Shown piece after piece: positions 12,141-22,500 of a stretch of 64,000 nt of DNA. The position numbers and the translations under genes were made by a program. Location of the stretch: contig NC_134546.1 of the NCBI RefSeq assembly GCF_050624435.1, positions 10,253,001 through 10,317,000 on the forward strand. The letters are read 5' to 3'. Each line of letters begins with the position of its first letter. Positions within the stretch are counted from its first letter, which is position 1. The notes under the pieces are model-generated. The model was not told where the DNA came from and made no database searches. It saw only the letters and a program-made list of their open reading frames with translations. Origin of the DNA: Tenrec ecaudatus. Its lineage: Eukaryota > Chordata > Mammalia > Afrosoricida > Tenrecidae.

Positions 12141-12484
12141 ACCTCTATGATTCACAGTCTTTTCACTTGCTTCTGGAAAAAGCTAGAAATTACCTGGTTT
12201 CTAATACAGTGGGTATATTTAGTCTTCATAACTTAACATACCTTTACTGCCCTCAAAAGTCAATGAAGGCAATCCCCCAAGGTAATAACAGATTAAAGCA
12301 AAGAATTAATAAATGTTACACCTACTGGTTGAAAAGTAAAATTTAAGCAAAAGGGATATTTACATAGCCAAAAAGTAACACTCTATCAATCGCTCACTAA
12401 TTAAAAAGAGAGAGATCTGTTCGTAACCAAGTGATCACGTTTGTATCACCAAGTGGGGGCAACCTAACATTAGGTGCCTCTGAT
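12141..12484. other. No gene or repeat recognised
   Basis: AT-rich interval. The frame at 12038-12346 overlaps repeat sequence and has no domain. Confidence 0.45.
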
Positions 12485-12724
12485 GTGATACAGTAGATCT
12501 GTGTGGTGTTCTCACCAGAAATGTCTGCCCAGAATCGAATTGTAAGAAAACAGACCATTCCAAATGTAGAACACACTCCAAGGCAAATGGTCTTTACTTT
12601 TCAAAGGATGAACCTTCAAAAAACAAGGACGGCCAGAGGCCTAGTCCAGATGAGAAGAGACTAAAGAGGTAAAACAGTCCAATGCAATGCATGACCCTTG
12701 ACTGAATCCTGTATTGTTGTTGCT

Positions 12725-12985
12725 GTTAGCTGTCAGTCAGCTTGGCTTCGCAGTGACTTTTGGACAACAGAACAAAAGACTGCCTGGTATAATACCTTCT
12801 TCTCGATAGTTGGTAAAGTCAGTTTGTTATGATGCTGGAATTTCAAATTCCAGCAGGGTCACCCATGGTGGACAAGTTTTAGTGGAGGGAGGAAACTAAG
12901 GCAGATTAGAAAGAAAGGCCTGATCAGCTACTTCTGAAAATTAGCCAGTGAAAACCCTACGGAACCCTGCATTTGAGAGTAATAA
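12725..12985. mobile_element. RTE-derived composite inserted in the old L1
   Basis: The first part (12725-12800) resembles the reverse complement of an RTE 3' end: gttagctgtcagtcagcttg, then gacaacagaacaaaagac. The second (about 12830-12985) is plus-strand RTE 5' sequence: agcagggtcacccatggtgg, then cagctacttctgaaaattagc. Opposite orientations suggest a rearranged or double insertion. Confidence 0.55.
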
Positions 12986-13178
12986 ATTTTATAAAGACGT
13001 TGGGGATAAAAGGGGAAATTTAAGTGTGTTAAATAGTGTTAACACAGTAAATGCTGGTAGTCTTTGGTGGTGTACTGGTATCGTGGTTGATTAGGAAAAT
13101 TGGGAAGAGCATACTTAAGCATTTAGGGGTGAATCTCATGATATCCATAGTCTGCTTTGAGTTTGGCAAAAAGGAAAT

Positions 13179-13207
13179 GTGTGTGTGTGTGTATGTGTGT
13201 GTGTGTG
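13179..13207. repeat. (GT)n microsatellite
   Basis: A GT run with one interruption, at the usual place in the old L1 3' UTR. Confidence 0.9.
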
Positions 13208-13477
13208 AGAGTGAGTGTTCTATTCTTTCAACTTCTGTGTGTCTAACATTTTTCCAAAATAATAGTGATAATGAAAATCTAATGTAGGTTTGCCAGTTCT
13301 GAGGAATAAGTAAAAGTGAACCCCAAACAAATGGAGGGGTTGGTTGAAGAAAACACTTTGGGAATAGGGCCTAGTACTTACAAAGCTTCGAGAGAAAAGA
13401 CACCCTTACTGCCAGAAATTCAATGACCTGGGAACGTTGTGTATTGGGGGTAGGGGTCACTGTAGAGAACCAATAAG

Positions 13478-13681
13478 GCTCACAACCAAAATCACTGCCA
13501 TCAACTCAAGTCCAACTCTTAGTGACCGGAAAGGATAGAGTAGAACAATCCCTGTGGGTTTCTGAAACTATTTGCAGGAGTTTGAAAGCATCACCTCTTT
13601 CCCATGAATTGGCTGGTGGTTTTGAACTGCTAACCTTGCAGTTTGCAGCCCAACTTATAACCATTACACCACCAGGGCTCC
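13478..13681 (-). mobile_element. AfroSINE, near full length
   Basis: It runs from cactgccatcaactcaagtc through ggtttctgaaactatttgc and ggtggttttgaactgctaac to the reversed head caccaccagggctcc at 13681. Confidence 0.85.
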
Positions 13682-13689
13682 TTTACCAG

Positions 13690-14000
13690 GATACACAGTA
13701 AATTGGGGAGCTAACTTAAAGGAATTTACAAATATGTTAAAGAAATAAGGAATGTAAATTCTCTTCTGAAGATAAAAGTTATAGAAATAACCCACAGAAT
13801 TATATCATCAGATTTGCCCTTTAGAAAGATTACTCCAAAGAGAAAGGACTGAAGAAAAGCAAGACTAGAGGAAGCTAGATAGGATATTCACAATAATTCA
13901 GGTAAAAGATTAGATAGCTGCTGGAACTCAGATAATAGTAAAGAACATGAAAAATAAAAAAGCTAACTATAATTCCAATCTTTCTTAGCCTTAATCTTTT
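13690..14000. other. No gene or repeat recognised
   Basis: Short AT-rich spacer between two oppositely oriented SINEs. Confidence 0.45.
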
Positions 14001-14005
14001 TTCAA

Positions 14006-14190
14006 GGAGTCCAGGCAGCACAGCGGGTTGTGAATTGGGCTGCTAACTGCAAGGTTAGCAGTTTGAACTCACCAGCTGCTTCTCTAGTAATGATGTACAG
14101 CCTCAGAAACCCAAAGCGGCAGTTCTACTCTGTCCTATAGGATCCCTATAAGTTGGAATCTACTCAATGGCAGTGGGTAATCTCTTTTCA
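14006..14190 (+). mobile_element. AfroSINE, near full length
   Basis: The head reads ggagtccaggcagcacagcg, followed by gggctgctaactgcaaggtt, the B box gtttgaactcaccag, and the tail agttggaatctactcaatgg. Confidence 0.85.
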
Positions 14191-14897
14191 GTGTTCCAGG
14201 CCCAACTCCCTCTACCAGACATCTTTACCTTGGCAGCTCATAAATCCTTGAAATTCAGTTAAGTATAAAACTTAACCTTACTATGCATCATCTTTACCCC
14301 ACTGTTCCACTAGCACCAAGTTATTCTTTTTCTAGCTTCGTTTATAGCAACACCATTTATTTAACTTCTAATGCCAAAAACCCTGAAACCAACATAACTC
14401 CATGACATTTTTACAGTCTCCAATGTCTATACCAATTTGGACTGTCCTAAGAATTACTCTCCGAAATACACTCCAAACCTTTGCCTTGTTCTCCAGTCCA
14501 TCTACCCCTGCTCTAGTTCAGGATTTTATTTGTAGATTAGATTACTGAGAACATCTACCAAGAGTCCTGAGTCCTAATTACACTCAACTCCAGAATCATC
14601 TTTCTAATATCACCATAATTCTGTGACAGCAACATATATTGAGTTTGTCAAGTATGAAAACCCTCACTGCCTGGCCCCACAGTCCACCCATCAGTTTAGC
14701 CAAGTTTTAAAAATGGGAGGTATGGGTATTAGAAATGACCAGAGTTTGAACTTTTTTAATTATTAAAAAGTTTTAATTTTACTTCATTAAATTCATAAGA
14801 GAAAAACATCATAAAACATGGTATATCACACATTATTCACACATAAGCACCGACTCCTAGAACTTTCTTTTAGTCAAAAAGTCGTCTGTTTAAAAAT
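14191..14897. other. No gene or repeat recognised
   Basis: AT-rich sequence of about 700 bp with no supported exon. Confidence 0.45.
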
Positions 14898-16165
14898 AAA
14901 AGTCCCCTATGGGAGAGGGGGAAGTGGGGGGAAAGGTAGTGGTATTAACAAACCCAGAGACAAGGGAACAACAAGTGATACAAATTGGTGGTGAGGAGGG
15001 CATAGGAGACCTGGTAGGGTGTGATCAAGGGTAATGTAACCAAAAGGAATTACTGAAACCCAAATGAAGATTAAGCATGATAGTGGGACAGGAGGAAAGT
15101 AAAAGGAAATAGAAGAAAGAACTAGGAGGTAAAGGGCATTTATAGGAGTCTAAATAAAGGCATGTACATATGCAAATATATTTATATGAGGATGGGGAAA
15201 TAGATCTATGTGCATGTATTTATAGGTTTAGTATTAAGGTAGCAGATGAACATTGGGCCTCCACTCAAATACTTTCTCAATGCAAGAATACTTTCTTCTA
15301 TTACATTGGCATTCTATGATGTTCACCTTCCCAACACAACCGCTGAATACAAAGTGGATGAATAAGCAAATGTGGTGAAGAAAGCTGATGGTGCCCAACT
15401 ATTAAAAGCTATAGCATCTGGGGTCTTCAAGGCTTGAAGGTAAACAAGTGGCCATCTAGCTCAGAAGCAACAAAGCCAAAGATCAGGTATCAGGCATCAT
15501 CAGAACAAAAAATTATATCATAGTGAATGAGGCAGGGAGTGTAGAGTGGAGACCCAAAGCCCATCTGTAGGCCACTGGACATCCCCTTACAGAAGGGCCT
15601 TGGGGAGGAGACAAGCCAGTCAGGGTGTGATGTAGCAATGATGAAACATATAACGTTCCTCTAGTTCCTAAATGCTTCCTCCTACCCCACTATCATGATC
15701 CCAATTCTACCTTACAAATATGGCTAGACCAGAGGATGTACACTGGTACAGACATGAACTGGAAACGCAGGGAATCCAGGGCAGATGATCCCTTCAGGAC
15801 CAGTGGTGTGAGTGGCAATACTGGGAGGGTGGAGGGAGGATGGGTTGGAAAGGGAGAACCAGTTACAAGGATCTACATGTGACCTCCTCCCTGGGGCATG
15901 AACAGAGAAGTGGGTGAAGGGAGATGTCGGACAGGGCAAGATAAAACAAAATAATAATTTATAAATTATCAAGGGCTCATGAGGAAGGGGGACCAGGGAG
16001 GGAGGGGGAAAATGAAGAGCTGATGCCAGGGGCTTAGGTATAGAGCAAATGTTTTGAGAATGATGAAGGCAATGAACGTACAAATGTGCTTTATACAACT
16101 GATGTATGTATGGATTGTGATGAGTAGTATGAGCCCCTAAGAAAATGATTAAAAACAGAACAAAA
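14898..16165 (+). mobile_element. L1-type LINE 3' UTR, long copy
   Basis: This is among the most complete plus-strand 3' UTR copies. It starts near gggagagggggaagtggg, continues through aacaaacccagagacaaggg and the gctgatggtgcccaact block, and ends at gagcccctaagaaaatgat. The 158-residue minus-strand frame at 15724-16200 is antisense UTR and not a gene. The polyadenylation hexamer has drifted from AATAAA to AAGAAA. Confidence 0.8.
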
Positions 16166-16223
16166 ACTCCCCAAATCTGTTGCATTTTTGCCATTAACAT
16201 ACCCCCTTCAACTTTTTAAGATA

Positions 16224-16557
16224 CAATTTTGTTAATTTCTTTTTTTTTATTTTTAATTTTAACAATTTATTAGGGGCTCATACAATTCTTATCACAGTTC
16301 ATACATATACATACATCAATTGTATAAAGCACATCTGTACAGTCTTTGCCCTAATCATTTTTTTCTCTTTTCTTTTTTTACATTTTATTAGGGACTCATA
16401 CAACTCTTATCACCATCCATACATATACATACATCAATTGTATAAAGCACATCCATACATTCCCTGCCCCAATCATTCTCAAGGCATTTGGCTCTCCACT
16501 TAAGCCCCTTGCATCAGGTCCTCTTTTTTTTTCCCCCTCCCCAATTTTGTTAATTTC
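16224..16557 (-). mobile_element. L1 insertion carrying two 3' ends in tandem, with target-site duplication
   Basis: A perfect 16-bp direct repeat, caattttgttaatttc, flanks the insert at 16224-16239 and 16542-16557. Inside are two successive copies of the L1 3' terminus (from about 16262 and from about 16381), each reading ttattaggg-ctcatacaa then catacatcaattgtataaag. A T-rich tract separates them. The insertion is minus strand and strongly 5' truncated. Confidence 0.8.
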
Positions 16558-16559
16558 AC

Positions 16560-17440
16560 TTATGTAAAAAATATCTACCAAAAACCTGGGCCATAAAGCT
16601 TACTGTGAACATTATTTCAAATTAATCTACTCTCAAGTTGTCTCAGAAAAAAAAAAAAAAGGTTTACCTCCAGGCTTTATTTTTCTGCGATTGTGAAGTT
16701 GGCCAATTAACAAAACTGTATGAATTACGTCTTTTGTCATTCATTTAGTGAATTTTAATTCGGCTCTAAATGCTACAATTCAATGGTGTGCTACTGGACA
16801 CATAGAAAAAGAAAAAAATCGAAGTTACTCTTATTGAATAACAAGATGTTGAAAAACAATAGGGGGGTAAGGACAGAAATGGATGAGATTCTGCAAATGG
16901 TGAATAGGCTTGAATCTTCAGTTTTCCTCAATTAAACCCTCAAATATGAAGCGAAATTACCAATCGGAGACTAAGCTTTCAAATGTAAAGGAATGCATGC
17001 ACTGTAAATAAAGACAGAAGGAATTATTCCCAACAGGGGGATTGATCCAGATAACTGGTTTATGCTTGAAATACAACTTTTTGTTTAAATAAATCACTTG
17101 TGAAAAAATTAATTATGAAATCAACTGCATACTTTCATGTCTTCTCAAATAGCATATTTTGAAAACAAGGTAACCATTTCTTGGTAGTTTAGTTTCTCCA
17201 TTATAATCATCAGTTATTAAATGTGCTGTTGTAATGATACTCTCAGGTGCGGAGGAGTTGGTTGGCCCCCTTCAGTAAGGAGCCTTACATTATATACTAG
17301 CTCTTTTACTAATTTGTAAGCAACGTGTGCATGCTTGTGCACTCCTTCTTTGTTTAATTAGTATGGTATTTCTCTTTTTTTCCCAACCAGTCACTGCTCT
17401 GACATGTTTCCTTTGGAAATCTCTACATGCACTATCTTGA
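16560..17440. other. No gene or repeat recognised
   Basis: AT-rich sequence with a 14-base A run near 16648. No exon is supported. Confidence 0.45.
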
Positions 17441-17642
17441 GGAGCTCTGGTGGCAGGCATAGCACTTACAAATTAGGCTGTGATCTACAAGGTCAGCAGT
17501 TGGAAAGCACCAGAAGCTCTCTAGGAGAAGACTGGGCTTTCTAATCCCATGAAGAGTTAGAGTCTTGGACACGCACAAGAACAGGTCTACCATGTCCTGT
17601 ATGGTGGCTAGGAGTCAGCATCAACTCAAGGACAGGGAGTTA
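17441..17642 (+). mobile_element. AfroSINE
   Basis: The head reads ggagctctggtggcaggcat, followed by gatctacaaggtcagcagtt, ctttctaatcccat and the tail agtcagcatcaactcaagga. Confidence 0.8.
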
Positions 17643-17669
17643 CAAAGTTATACTCGTACACCTTATTTT

Positions 17670-17870
17670 GGAGCCCTGGTGGTGTAGTGGGTTACGTGTT
17701 GAGCTGTTAACCCCAAGGCTAGCAGTTCAAAACCACCAGATGTTTGTAACGAAAGTAGGCTTTCTACTCCTGTAACGTTACTGTCTCAGAAACTGACAGG
17801 CAGTTCTACCCTGTTCTACAGGGTCACCATGAATCGGAATTGACTTGATGGCAGGGAAGTTTGGGCTTGG
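17670..17870 (+). mobile_element. AfroSINE, near consensus
   Basis: The head ggagccctggtggtgtagtg is intact, followed by gagctgttaaccccaaggct, gcagttcaaaaccaccag and the tail gaatcggaattgacttgatg. Confidence 0.9.
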
Positions 17871-17938
17871 GTTTATTTGTGAAGCAAGCAGCAAGTAAGC
17901 AAATGACTTTAAGACCTTTTTTAACTGATACTCTAATA

Positions 17939-18131
17939 CAGCAGTTCTCAACCGGTGGGTCACAACCCCTTTGGGGGATCGAACGACCCTTTCACAGGGG
18001 TTGCCCAATTCATAACAGTAGCAAAATTACAGTGATGACGTAGCAACAAAAATAATGTTATGGTTGGGGGATCACCACAACATAAAAACTGTATTAAAGG
18101 GTTGTGGCATTAGGAAGGTTGAGAACCACTG
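17939..18131. mobile_element. SPIN (hAT) miniature transposon with 8-bp target duplication
   Basis: The 193-bp element starts cagcagttctcaacc and ends ggttgagaaccactg, the inverted terminal repeats of SPIN. The flanks are ctctaata (17931-17938) and ctctaatg (18132-18139), an 8-bp duplication with one change, as expected for hAT. Internal blocks cccctttgggggatcgaacg and aaaattacagtgatgacgt match SPIN non-autonomous elements (rodent URR1 type). It has no transposase and would depend on an autonomous partner. SPIN is known from tenrec by horizontal transfer. Confidence 0.9.
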
Positions 18132-18429
18132 CTCTAATGGGGGAGGGGGGCAAAAACCTCTAACTTTCACTTATTGACTCCTACTTGGTAAGACTATATC
18201 TGGAGGTCACACTGGAGTCATTCAAGCTAACATTGTTCTTTCTCCAAACTACATCAATCTGTGCTGAATACAGCACCAAGCAAGTATGCCAGCTGTTTAT
18301 AACATTTGTTTTTAATACTGTGAGTTAGTGATTTGTTCTCTAACTCAAATAAAAATTTTAAACACAAATTAATTTTGAAAGAAAAACTTTACATGAAGCT
18401 ATGAGTTTATCCCATGTACACGAAAGGTT

Positions 18430-18645
18430 CACAAAAACCAGATCTCTTGAGACAGAAAGCAGTAATTACCTAGGGCTGGGAGTAGAATGGGCAAATTGGG
18501 GAATAATTATTAATGGTTTCTTTTGGGGTGATGAAATGTTCTAAAATTAGGCTCTGTGACACACTGAAAGCCACTCACCTGCACACTTTAAGTGGATGAA
18601 CTTTAAGGTATAGTAATTTTATCTCAATAAAGCTCTTAAAAAAAA
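18430..18645 (+). mobile_element. Old L1 3' UTR end
   Basis: The sequence gagacagaaagcagtaattacc, shortened here to its core agacagaaagcagtaatt, is followed by ttggggtgatgaaatgttct, a gcacactttaagtgg block and an A-rich tail. This is the classical end of old mammalian L1 copies. Confidence 0.75.
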
Positions 18646-19700
18646 ATAGGAAACATGAATTTCAATCATTAACTGATAGAAAAAGCAGTGTGATTAAGAG
18701 TAGATTTTGCAAAGTTTGCCATTTCATGACTTATGTAAGATTTTAATTCTGACATTAAAAACTTTGAATTACTTATTCTGAACTAGTTTGTTAACTTGCC
18801 CTGAATAGATAAACATTTCAATTGAATAATCTTTTCCTGGTAAACTTCAGATCATTTTACCAGTCACAATTTTGAAAGCAATAAAAAAATTTCGGAGAGC
18901 CAAAAGTCATAGGACAAAGCAAACAAACATTGAGAACAAAATAAAATCGACAGTTTTATCCTGATGCATTCCTTATAAATAAAATCATTCTCATTTTTCA
19001 TTTCCTTTCTAAAGGACTGCAGATTATACTTTCTCTCACACTGTTAATGTAATAATTGAGAAGTTACCACAGTAAAACTTAAAATTAGCTAAATCGCAAA
19101 AATGTACACACCTTAACTCCACAAATCACAATCAGCTATAATGCAAAATCTGCACATAGTTTTACCAAAAACTATCCTGGGCAATCATGATCACTATAAT
19201 GATCAAGTAATAAATCATTTCTAGGGAACTCGACTACAAATACTGTGAAACAAGCAAATCCCAAGAAGCCATCTGTTCCATCACAGGTGCTTAGAAATCA
19301 TTCAGAATCTCACGGTGCTTTTCCAACTAAACCCCCCGCCTCTCTCTGCCCCCCAATTTTAAAGTCACCCTGAATGTCCGTCAGACATCGCAGGCTAATT
19401 TACAGCAACAACCCATTTCTCAGGTTACCACAAATAAGTTATCATGTCATCGCTTGCCTTGTAAGCATTCACTTATGTATACTGTCCTGAGTTTGACAAA
19501 TCGGAATTACGGCCAATTTAGAAAAGTCAAAGAATAAAAACAACTCTTGGAGGAGTATGGAAGGCAGGCCTCTTATTTATAAAATAAGACTATTTTTTAA
19601 GTGGTGTTTTTAAAAAATTTTTGTTTTAGTTTCCAACTCGGTTCGGTCAAAATTCTAAAACTACCATCCCTGAAGCCCAGCACCTGGGCAGACGGGTGGC
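18646..19700. other. AT-rich flank of the CpG island
   Basis: About 1 kb without a recognised repeat or exon. The absence of SINEs next to the island fits a flank with some constraint, but that is only suggestive. Confidence 0.4.
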
Positions 19701-19706
19701 TACGAA

Positions 19707-19784
19707 GGGGCAGGGGCAGGGGCAGGGGCAGGGGCAGGGGCAGGGGCAGGGGCAGGGGCAGGGGCAGGGGCAGGGGCAGGGGCA
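19707..19784 (+). repeat. (GGGGCA)13 hexanucleotide repeat at the CpG island edge
   Basis: Thirteen perfect six-base units span 78 bp. The G-runs could form quadruplexes. Each frame gives a simple dipeptide (Gly-Gln, Arg-Gly or Gly-Ala on plus; Pro-Leu, Pro-Ala or Pro-Cys on minus), which explains the low-complexity open frames at 19597-19914. Those frames are not supported as proteins. Confidence 0.95.
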
Positions 19785-19865
19785 GGCAAAGTTCTCCGTC
19801 CGCGACGGGAGGGGCGGGCGGCCTGCCCGCCTGCAGAGGGGCAGCTGCGGACCCGAGGGAAACGG

Positions 19866-19879
19866 ATTGGGGGACCAAT
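19866..19879. promoter_or_regulatory. Facing CCAAT boxes
   Basis: ATTGG at 19866-19870 and CCAAT at 19875-19879 lie on opposite strands five bases apart. NF-Y is the usual binder of such sites. Confidence 0.45.
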
Positions 19880-20336
19880 GAGTGCGCGACGTTCAACTGG
19901 GAACATGGGAACACCGAATTCTTCTTTGCGCCAAGCCTTTCCCGAGGAGACTCACAACTTAATCGTAGATTCTTTCGCTAGAATCAGAAAAGAGACCGAA
20001 GGGCCCGGCTGGAAAACACAACGGGAAAGTTTGGGAGCAGCTTTTAAAGGGGGCCCGGTGGAAGTTCCGGATCCCGGATCCGGAGGGGCGGCCGCGGGCC
20101 GGGTGGGAGCCCAGCCGGCGGCCGGGACGGGAGGCTCGGGGGCGGGGAGGGGGTTAAGAAAGAGGCGGCGGCGGCGGCGCTTCGGTCCGGTCGACGGCGA
20201 CCGAACCTCCGTCCGCTTGGGGCCCGGGAGGAGGAGACCGAGGGGGTGGGGTCTCGAGTCCTCTTCTCCACAGGAGGTCGGCGTGAGGGTGGGCCGCGAA
20301 GCCTGGGAGACCCACGGGGGCCCGCCCGACACCTAC

Positions 20337-20560
20337 CTGCGGGTCCCGGGCAGCCGCCCCGGAGCGAGGCCTAGTGCATCGCCGCCGCCGCCAGCCCTCC
20401 ACGTCGCGCCGAGGCTGCTGCTCTGAGGCCGCCGCGCCGCCCGGCGAGCCCGGGCCCGGCTTCCCGCCCCCGCCCCGCGCCGACCGGTCCGTCGGGCCCG
20501 TGGAGCTCAGGGCCGCCCTCTGGAGCCCAGCTCCGCTCGCGGGGTGAGAGGCGGCCGCGG
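20337..20560 (-). other. Candidate non-coding first exon ending in a splice donor
   Basis: On the minus strand the sequence reads CCCGCAG then GTAGGT, an almost perfect donor with the exon ending at 20337 and GT at 20336-20335. A minimal upstream frame, ATG-CAC-TAG, lies at 20379-20371, so the exon would be 5' UTR with translation starting in a later exon. The transcription start is not determinable and the listed 5' limit is arbitrary; the exon may extend to about 20800. A following exon would lie below 20331, and I found none I trust. The first intron may therefore cover the left part of the window. Confidence 0.45.
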
Positions 20561-21113
20561 GCGGCTTCCTCACGTCTCTCCCGGGTGTCCTGTCAGCCAG
20601 CAGTTCCCCCCGGGTCCGCAGCGCCGCCTCCGCCGCTGCTGCCGCCGCCTCTCCCACATCCCCGGCCTCCGGAGGAGCTGCCGCCGCGCCGCGCCGCGCC
20701 CAGCGCCCCTCGCGTTTCTGCTTCCTGCTCCACTGCTTCCCTGCACCGCGCCGGCCCGGCCGGGCCCGGGGAGACTGTGTCGGAGGCCGCCGCGAGGCCG
20801 CCGCAGCCCCCAACCCACAATCCACCGCGCGGCCCGCCGGGGCGGGAGGCCGGGGCCGGGCTGAGGGGAGCGCGCCGCCGCGGGAGACGGGTTTCGGCGC
20901 GGGCAGCGGTGCCCGCGGACGCGAAATGCCCGGCGCCTGGGCTACGGCGCCCGCACGCCCAGACCCGGCTCCCCGCAGAGCGCAATTCTGCCCCACCCCT
21001 CGACCCCGAGTTCCCGGAAACATCCAGGAGCAGCCAGCCTTCCTCGGGACGGGGTCGTGGTCCTCCGAGTGACCCTCACCTGCCCTCAAGGTCAACCGAT
21101 TCCAAACGCCCTC

Positions 21114-21118
21114 ATTGG
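21114..21118 (-). promoter_or_regulatory. CCAAT box on the minus strand
   Basis: The plus strand reads ATTGG within ctcattggcaccc, giving a CCAAT element upstream of the candidate minus-strand exon. Confidence 0.4.
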
Positions 21119-21300
21119 CACCCAGGACCTCTTAAAGCAGCTATTTCCACAAGATGCCACCTCCCCCTTTCACCTCAAAACAAACGCTGCTCAGTTTCCC
21201 GAATAAATGTTCTTTCAGAGCTAAGTGGTCATCGCCCTCAGCAACCTCACTGGGCTCTCCATTGAGACTTCGACCGGACCCAGACCTCCACGTGTACCCC

Positions 21301-21316
21301 CTGCTCCCAGGTGCGT
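21301..21316 (+). other. Alternative plus-strand splice donor
   Basis: The text ctgctcccag|gtgcgt fits a donor after 21310. If used, the island would also drive a plus-strand transcript. It is weaker than the minus-strand donor at 20337. Confidence 0.25.
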
Positions 21317-21380
21317 GTACCTCATCCTGATTCCGCCTCTGCCAATAAAATAGGATCCTCAAGAAGGGAATGTCTTAGAT

Positions 21381-21393
21381 GGGGGGGGGGGGG
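21381..21393. repeat. Poly-G run
   Basis: Thirteen consecutive G bases mark the right boundary of the GC-rich region. Confidence 0.9.
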
Positions 21394-22324
21394 CGGTGTT
21401 AAAGAAAAGAGGGAACTGTCTTCATTCATTTGAGTATTTATGTCTCAGTTTTAGGAACTTTGAAGCTACCTTTTCCCTAAAACGAAGTTCCAGACATTTA
21501 TACGTTCAGTATGTTTTCACAAATCGAAATTGAAAATGTAACTCACAGTTGGAAAAAAAGTTTCATTTTTAAAAAATGACTGAGAAATGCAAACATAAAC
21601 CTATTTGTAAAATAACATATTGCCCACTAAAGAACTAATGTTGGAAGGCAACAACAACATAGTTGAAATGAAATTCTTTTATTTTATTAAATTCAATCCT
21701 CCACAATTTTGTAATTAGGAAGGTAAGAAACCCAATCTCCATTATTAAATAAAGTACTAAAGCAGTCCTTTTGAACCTCTGATTTAATCATACTAACCCA
21801 GATAGGTTTAAATTATGATAACATTAAGGAAACGATGAGTCACATTTCATGTAAGAACAGAGAAACAAATCATTTCACTCTTAAGTCTTCAGTTCATAGA
21901 GATAGGAAGAAATGGATCAGGAAGTCAACAACAATTCAAAATCTAAAGCTTGACTAGTTCATTAAAAACTTATATTTGCTATTATAATGCCCTCCTTGCT
22001 GTCTTAAGACCGTTCTTCATGTAGTGTCCTGCCACTTAAGAGTTTAAACTGAACAAGTCAACAATTCATATATTGCAGTCTGAAGCCGGTTTATACTTAT
22101 GCAATACTGTTTTCTCAACAGTGTTATAAATTCAATACTATTGGCTAAAATAATGAAACTATCAATAGAATTTTCTTTATGTCCTAGGCTGGATGATTTA
22201 TAATGTCCTCTGTCAAAATGATAATGATAGTCTCTAAAGTGAACCAGAGATGTACGTAAATATGAATGGATTAGGGGCTCACACTTAATTTTAGCCCCAA
22301 TCTAAGAACAATTAGTTCTTATAA
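21394..22324. other. No gene or repeat recognised
   Basis: AT-rich sequence beside the CpG island, without SINEs or a supported exon. Confidence 0.45.
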
Positions 22325-22500
22325 TATGGTCCTACTCCATACTTGCCCTCATGAAGAAATCACTGAAGCTATGAGTGTTACAGCAAAGTGTGGTGAAGGT
22401 GCCCTGCTATCAGAAAGTATAGACAAGTCTAAAGGCTTGTCTTCAAATAAGTATTTAAGTGAGGCATCAACTAAGTCCACGTGGAAGAAGCACACCGTTG
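22325..22500 (+). mobile_element. Diverged L1-type 3' UTR fragment
   Basis: The order matches the L1-type family: gtgtggtgaaggtgccctgc, then tatcagaaagtatag, then taaaggcttgtcttc and cacgtggaagaagcacacc. The 64-residue frame at 22326-22520 is this repeat. Confidence 0.65.

Larger units (their letters stand above)
12485..13310 (+). mobile_element. Old L1 3' UTR, interrupted
   Basis: The left part ends with gagactaaagaggtaaaac followed by cagtccaatgcaatgcatga. The right part, from 12986, has gtactggtatcgtggttg, then catacttaagcatttagggg and a GT tract. This is the usual order of ancient mammalian L1 3' UTRs. RTE-derived sequence splits it at 12725-12985. Confidence 0.7.
19790..21110. promoter_or_regulatory. 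CpG island, probable promoter of an unidentified gene
   Basis: This is the only long GC-rich, CpG-dense block in the window. It contains GC boxes (gaggggcgggcgg near 19808, ggggcggggaggggg near 20138), no obvious TATA box, CCAAT motifs at both edges, and (CGG)n/(CCG)n runs near 20166, 20388 and 20630. The island is almost free of transposons, unlike the rest of the window. Such islands normally mark constitutive promoters and are often bidirectional. The minus strand offers the better first exon (see 20337-20560). Long open frames here result from few stop codons in GC-rich DNA. I do not recognise the gene. Confidence 0.75.

Noticed and set aside
15724..16200. A 158-residue minus-strand frame
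   Set aside because: It is the antisense of an L1-type 3' UTR, and similar frames recur at other copies.
19597..19981. Arg-Gly, Gly-Gln and Leu-Pro repeat proteins
   Set aside because: They are simple translations of the GGGGCA array in different frames.
19878..20426. A 182-residue plus-strand frame in the CpG island
   Set aside because: Same GC-rich effect, with no domain and no conserved start context.
20154..21095. A 313-residue minus-strand open frame in the CpG island
   Set aside because: The composition is almost entirely Ala, Gly, Pro and Arg, overlapping frames are open on both strands, and the strong donor at 20337 would cut it. Scarce stop codons in GC-rich DNA explain it.
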